From assembly GCA_035610835.1 (NCBI GenBank), contig CM069452.1, positions 7,955,109 through 8,019,108 of the forward strand: DNA of 64,000 nt. The letters are read 5' to 3'. Positions 59,119 through 64,000 of the stretch are shown piece after piece. Below the pieces are notes generated by a model. The model searched no databases. It saw only the letters and a list, made by a program, of their open reading frames with translations, and was not told where the DNA came from. Made by a program: the position numbers and the translations under genes. The DNA is from Ophiura sarsii. Its lineage: Eukaryota > Echinodermata > Ophiuroidea > Amphilepidida > Ophiuridae. Within the stretch, counting starts at the first letter, position 1, and the number at the start of each line of letters is the position of its first letter.

Positions 59119-59959
59119 TAAGTTCACACATTCCTTCCACTTCACCACATTATTTGACATACATATTCATGATTATAGTGTGGTTTTGGATTACTGAAAT
59201 CATGAAATACTTCAAATCCCACATCTATGACACAGTATCAAAAGTAAGGTGCCTTCATCCAATTTATTTATGATTAGCAATGCGAACAAGAATAATTATA
59301 ATTTTGTGAGGCCTTATTACAGTCACAGATCCTTCTTCTCAAGGATCTATGTTTTGTATACTATAACAGCAAAGCTGGAAAGAGGCAACACAAAAAGTAT
59401 GCAATTCCACAAAGTGTTATATTCTCTTGTTAAATTCACAGAAACTTCAGAATCCTGAAGTCCAATATTCTCACAAAATCATTTGTGATATGAAAAATCA
59501 AAGATTACAACTATGTAGCGTGGACAAATTTAATAACATAATATAAATAACCATATCAGTAAAATCTCACGAAAGAACTATAAATATGTAGTGAATGTTA
59601 TCTTTGTTACTATCAAAAGATAGACAGTAAAAACTGCTATAGTGGAAAGAAGCCACATTGTTTTAAAAACAAAGATGAAGTTTGATACTCCGTAAACATT
59701 GCAAAAATGTCATTAACTTTATGCGAAAAAATGAAGTCAATAACATTTTCTGATTTTTGTGGACATTTTTACTGCACAACCAAATGATGTGTTTGTCCAT
59801 GCAAAGTTGGTCCACCAGGAATACCTATTTGCGATTGATACGGCACACATTCCATTTACACATTTGAATATCTCACCAACAAACATTGCAATAATTTCAT
59901 ATTATAACTCAAATTTAGAATGCCTTAAGCACTCATAGCAAGCATCATAATGGTATAAG

Positions 59960-61317
59960 TAGGCATAGCACACATAACATTCAAATGATTGAGACATGTA
60001 CAAAATTGGATTCAAATGAAAGATTGCAATGAAAGATTTATTTTCCAAAAAGAATTATGACAATCGGTCAATGCATTCTTGTGGTACGGTGTTTTGAAAT
60101 ACTCGGAAAATGGCCGAAAACCTGCCAAAAACAGTAACAATGCCCACAAATATAATTTATCAGGATTTAGAGAGCTCAATTTGTTAATAATGTAACATTC
60201 AAAACACCATTTACACATATTTCTTTAACAATTGAATATCTATATACCATGTTAAATTAAAAAATATGGTAAAATTATATTGCATTAAGCTAAAATAACC
60301 TAGTGAAATTGGTCATTTTGACCAGTTTTACTGACTGCAATCAAAAAAGTGACTAAGTCCAGCTAATTAATATGCGTAAATGTTATAAATCCAGATGTGA
60401 ATGGTGTATTGCAATCAAACTTGGTATTATGGCTAATTGTACGATACCCAATCTTTTAAACTATAATTTAGTTTCATAAGCTCATTAAATATGCAAATTA
60501 GCTAATTATCTATTCAAGTCATTGATATGCAAATGAGCAATGTCCGACAATTTTTTTCCCATCATAAGAGTGATCGGTAATAGATATATAACATGTATAC
60601 CCAATTTGATTGACAAATATTGATGGATTTAGAAATTAAACAAGCTTTTCCATTTCTTAAATACCCATATTCAAATTCTCAGTCTTTTCCTCACACGAGG
60701 CACTCAAAGGATGCAAAAACTGAGCATATCACTAAATTGATTGAAGTGTTTAGTACAATATCTCAGGTTAGGTTTATTTAAATCGGCCCAATATATTCAA
60801 GTTCAGAGCCAATTTCAAAAATTGGTAAAAACCAAAGACAGTCATAACTAAAAAACCTGATGATAAGTATTTATACCTGGATCAAGGTTATATAGTCCAA
60901 GGTCATGACTACCATATATGGCAAGCTCACTGCCCTACAATGAGTGCCTCTCGTGAGGATAATTAATTTTATATAGGGATGTTTTTCAAAGTGGAGCTGC
61001 ATACATTATATGAAAAGATTGTTTTGCATAAGGGCTTACAGACCACTCCTACATGTTACTCATTTTGCATGATTAATTAATCCAAATATTGTATGGCTGT
61101 CTTCATAACTTGGATTAGTGCATCCATGCACGCCAATTGAGGCAACAATACAAAACCACATTCCACATCGTAAATAGCCATCCATTCAATAATGCAAAAT
61201 GAGTAACAGGTAGAAGTGGATGTAGGGCTTTATGCAACACAGCTTTTCATATGTTGTTGTTCACTGGTGTAATGCTCCCAGTGGCAGACTCTGTGTGTGT
61301 GCATTGTGCTATGCCTA
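59960..61317. mobile_element. 1.36-kb insertion (TAGGCATAGCAC ends, GTATAAG target), unit 3 only
   Basis: GTATAAG flanks both sides (59953-59959 and 61318-61324), and unit 1 has it once at 29848. The inverted ends share TAGGCATAGCACA. The interior has two further inverted pairs: CTCACACGAGGCACTCA (60690 region) with TGAGTGCCTCTCGTGAG (60940 region), and ATGTTACTCATTTTGCAT (61053 region) with ATGCAAAATGAGTAAC (61192 region). It is therefore a compound foldback structure. No transposase frame. A 7-bp duplication leaves the class open. Confidence 0.8.
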
Positions 61318-61631
61318 GTATAAGGTATATGTATTATTCTACTCCCATGTAAACATGAACCTGTGCATTAAATTCTAATATGTCACAAATTTATTTTTAA
61401 AGTGTTCAAATTTGAATAAGAGACACATTTTGCGCTCTTATGCATGTTATAGGTGTTTCTTGGACAAACATATAAAATAGGTATCTCGGTAAAAAGGTTC
61501 AACAAATACAAACAGAAAATGACTATTTCACACAAAGTTACAAACAAATGTATGCCTGTTATTCTCACCAGGTTTAAAAGGTACCAATTTCATTTTGGTT
61601 TTGAAAACAAAATGGTTTCTTTCCACTATCT

Positions 61632-61748
61632 TAGCACTGGTATCGTGCCTACCCAATACCCTGAATATATAACCATGTGAACATACGTAGTAGTGGATCT
61701 GGTCATGCCCTGCTCCCTTCGCTCGGCGGCTGCCCTGGGCTAGATCTA
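61632..61748. mobile_element. 117-bp insertion with 8-bp target CACTATCT, unit 3 only
   Basis: CACTATCT on both sides (61624-61631 and 61749-61756), once in unit 1 (30130). The left part equals 4995-5060 (GCACTGGTATCGTGCCTACC). The right part resembles 6870-6935 (CTTCGCTCGG, CTAGATCTAC). It looks like an internally deleted derivative of a longer element represented by those fragments. Confidence 0.75.
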
Positions 61749-61960
61749 CACTATCTCAGTATTTTTTTACTAACCCTGTATGTACATTTTCTACTCTAAA
61801 ACAATGTTGCTTTTATAGCTGACAGAATCACAAAATAAATAATTTAATTTTCTTTTGACCGATTGAAAATTGAAGCTATAATGAGAAATTGATCTTTCTC
61901 TCCTGTTCTTTCTCTTAATAAGATAAATTGCTTCATATCTCAACAAAAGCCTGACAACAA

Positions 61961-62212
61961 GACCCATCAAATTAAAATGGACATATTGGAGGTCCAACGA
62001 GTCAAATCTGAGTTATTCAGTATGACTTGAAAGAGCACATTTTTTAAAAGCTTTGAAATTATACCATGTTGAAGGTAATCAGACTTTGTAATCATAAGAT
62101 GTTTGAAAGAAGCATTTTTATTCTTCTATTTTCTTTTATTTCACCAAACATATTGGCCTATATCTCAAAACTATGTTTGCGACAACATGTCCTTTTTTAT
62201 GTGACTGGTCAC
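61961..62212. mobile_element. GTGACC...GGTCAC MITE, unit 3 copy
   Basis: Matches 30348-30600 and 12601-12846. The left end is slightly shortened (AAGACCCATCAAATT). The sequence just right of it is the target of the next insertion. Confidence 0.7.
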
Positions 62213-62218
62213 ATATGT

Positions 62219-62465
62219 GACGCGATCAAGAGGAATGAGTCGGATGTCGGGGAATCCCAAATTGAGATATGACCAATTTAGTGTGAGGGGTATCCATAAG
62301 TTTTGATGGAAATTTGTGAACTTCATTTGACATAACTTTATGACAAAAAAAACGTATGGACATGGGGTTTTCAGTTTCTGAAAGCTTTGAGTGTCCTCTT
62401 TAAGACGGAATAAAAACTCCTTTTCGACCAGGGTCGACATCCGACTCGTTCCTCTTGATCGTGTC
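62219..62465. mobile_element. 247-bp MITE with GACRCGATCAAGAGGAA ends and 8-bp target ACATATGT, unit 3 only
   Basis: Left GACGCGATCAAGAGGAATGA and right-end complement GACACGATCAAGAGGAACGA continue through GTCGGATGTCG, about 31 bp with two mismatches. ACATATGT lies on both sides (62211-62218 and 62466-62473). Units 1 and 2 have the single site TCACATATGTCTC. An 8-bp duplication is compatible with hAT or related groups. Non-coding. Confidence 0.9.
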
Positions 62466-63434
62466 ACATATGTCTTGGCTTACCTAACATGCCTAAGAAG
62501 ATACCGATCCATGGGGTCACCACCAGTGCACAATGTGTAGCATAAAAGAAGAGGTGGAGGTGGGGGAAGCTTGCCCTCCCTGATACCCCCAAATGAAATG
62601 ACAGTTAAGCCCCCCTGTTCACCCTCATGCTCCTCCCCCCAATTGAAGACCCTAGTTGCACTACTGAAAGAAGACATTATATAGGCCAATCTCGACTATA
62701 GTATTACACAAAATGAAGACTTTTGGGAACATTCTTACATAATTTCCTGAGTTTCCTCTTCATACAAAGGAAAGCTATTCATGAGTTACCTCAGACCATC
62801 CACCAGACAGTGATTAGAATCAGACAGGTTGCTGAACCTGTCATGTCTCATGTCAAACAAGACTTGTTTGTGGAATTTCAATATCTCAACGGAAGAAACA
62901 CAACTCCCCATTGGAGAAATATGGCTAGCTCACCTGGTCTACAAAAATGGAAAAGGAATGGCAAAAAAGACTAAAGACAAGGATATACATGTATATAAAC
63001 AAAATGGAACAAATATTGGACAGACTACCCGTTATTGTTTGAGGATAATAGGTAGAGGTAAATGTCGTCTGCTAAAGTTTGAAGTGAATAATATCTGTCT
63101 TTTTATAAATAGTCGTCTGCTTAAAAGGATTGTAAAGACTATAATGTAGTCTGCTAAGGATCCATCAAACAAATTATGTACGACACGAGGGAACTTTACA
63201 CACGAGCCAGCCAGGAAATGCTGACACATTGTAACGCCGGCTTTAGGTGTCATCTTTTAAAAGTGAATGCAACTAAGTTATCAAGCATGCAGTGGCTAGC
63301 GGGTGGATGCTGAAATTCTCATACATATTGTAAAATGTGTCGCATTTGCTCATGCTACTATACAAAGAGATAGGCAAAGCAACCTACACCCAACGTGAGA
63401 ACGTTCACATAGCGAATGCTCAACGTATACAAGC

Positions 63435-63570
63435 GTTAGCTCTATTCGCAACAGTGTAAAGCCCGATGTATACTCCATTTCGCGGACGGGAATTTGTCGC
63501 TGCGTCAAATTCGCTCCCGCTTCTTTCACGCGACAAATTCCGTTCATACTCCACGCGATAAATCAATCTT
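63435..63570. repeat. TGTATACTCCATTTCGCG foldback, better preserved copy
   Basis: GATGTATACTCCATTTCGCG on the left and TTCATACTCCACGCGATAAA on the right surround ATTTGTCGC/GCGACAAATTCC complementary words, forming a hairpin. Same element as the fragment at 32040-32140. Confidence 0.5.
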
Positions 63571-64000
63571 TGCAACATTAATGTTGCCGTTGCCTTAACC
63601 GTGCTTTACAGTTGCTGTTACTTGTTTTTACGATGAATTTAGGGATTTGTTTAGAGGGATTTAAATCCACGAATGTTTTGGCTTGATAATTCAAAACTGT
63701 CACTGATTTTAGTGATGCTTTCACAGGCAGCAGGTAATGATGCTATTGAACACATTGAAAATTAATTAAGAAGATAAGGAAATAATAAGGGAGCAAAAGG
63801 CCAAAATAATCATCTGTGTAAATTCGCTACACAACAGTTTTTTATACCCAATTTGCATCTGCGCATCAATTAACGACTGTCATGCATAGTTTGCGCAATT
63901 ACGCTACACACGACAGTCTTGTATAGTTTCGGCCTTTGAAATTTCAGGCGATTAGAGTCATGTAGTGATTGATTTATTGATTGAAGTTAAACTTGCATTC

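Larger units (their letters stand above)
59632..61778. mobile_element. Unit 3 copy of the CAGGGTGAGTAAAAA element, enlarged by two nested insertions
   Basis: Corresponds to 29464-30159. The left end is eroded (GACAGTAAAAACTGC); the right end CTAACCCTG next to TA is better kept than in unit 1. Insertions at 59960-61317 and 61632-61748 sit inside it. Confidence 0.65.
46866..64000 (+). repeat. Large tandem duplication, unit 3 (continues past the window end)
   Basis: Third direct copy, expanded by private insertions: a 4.7-kb composite (50360-55052) and elements at 49524, 55467, 56579, 58575, 59960, 61632 and 62219. The last bases (TGTAGTGATTGATTTATTGA) match 45113 in unit 2, so the unit is not finished at 64000 and the array may have further copies. 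Confidence 0.85.

Noticed and set aside
1..64000. tRNA, rRNA or a full protein-coding gene anywhere in the window
   Set aside because: No tRNA-like B box in a convincing cloverleaf context, no rRNA words, and no run of plausible exons with recognisable domains on either strand by eye. A spliced gene with short, fast-evolving exons cannot be excluded without transcripts.

Overview
This looks like non-coding metazoan nuclear DNA. It is AT-rich, with no operons, no tRNA or rRNA genes that I can see, and no open reading frame above about 130 codons that resembles a complete gene. It is dense in short inverted-repeat elements, poly-G tracts and nested transposon remnants. The style (many foldback MITEs, and an (AAT)n-headed SINE-like element with a CAAAGCGCTT motif) fits a marine invertebrate, perhaps an echinoderm or another deuterostome. 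That placement is a weak inference. The only protein-level family I recognise is the N-terminal helix-turn-helix of a mariner-like transposase, inside a 1.1-kb decayed element at 9.55-10.66 kb.

Layout. Positions 1-20.9 kb are unique-looking intergenic or intronic DNA studded with MITEs and foldback elements. From about 20.96 kb to the window end there is a large tandem array: a unit of about 12.6-17 kb occurs three times in direct orientation (about 20.96-33.55, 33.55-46.87 and 46.87 kb to beyond the end). Each unit has an A block (for example 21.05-22.9 kb), a zone hit by large insertions, and a B block (for example 25.9-33.5 kb). Unit 1 holds a complete 1.87-kb transposon-like element (24.03-25.90 kb) with inverted ends, a 10-bp flanking duplication and an internal higher-order tandem repeat built on AGCGCTAATTGC palindromes. 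Unit 2 keeps only its right half. Unit 3 has an apparent empty site.

The three units act as built-in controls for one another, because many insertions are present in one copy and absent from another. This gives exact ends and target-site duplications (TSDs): TAA/TTA elements (PIF/Harbinger-like; a GGCC-A-tract family and a GC-rich TGCACTTATC family), TTAA elements (piggyBac-like), TA elements (mariner-like), and 7-8-bp elements (hAT-like and unassigned). Unit 2 also has a displaced B-block fragment, a local rearrangement.

No gene set works together here. The window is best read as a young, still-diverging segmental tandem duplication acting as a landing zone for several superfamilies of non-autonomous DNA transposons. 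Unlisted stretches are AT-rich sequence in which I see no supported feature.
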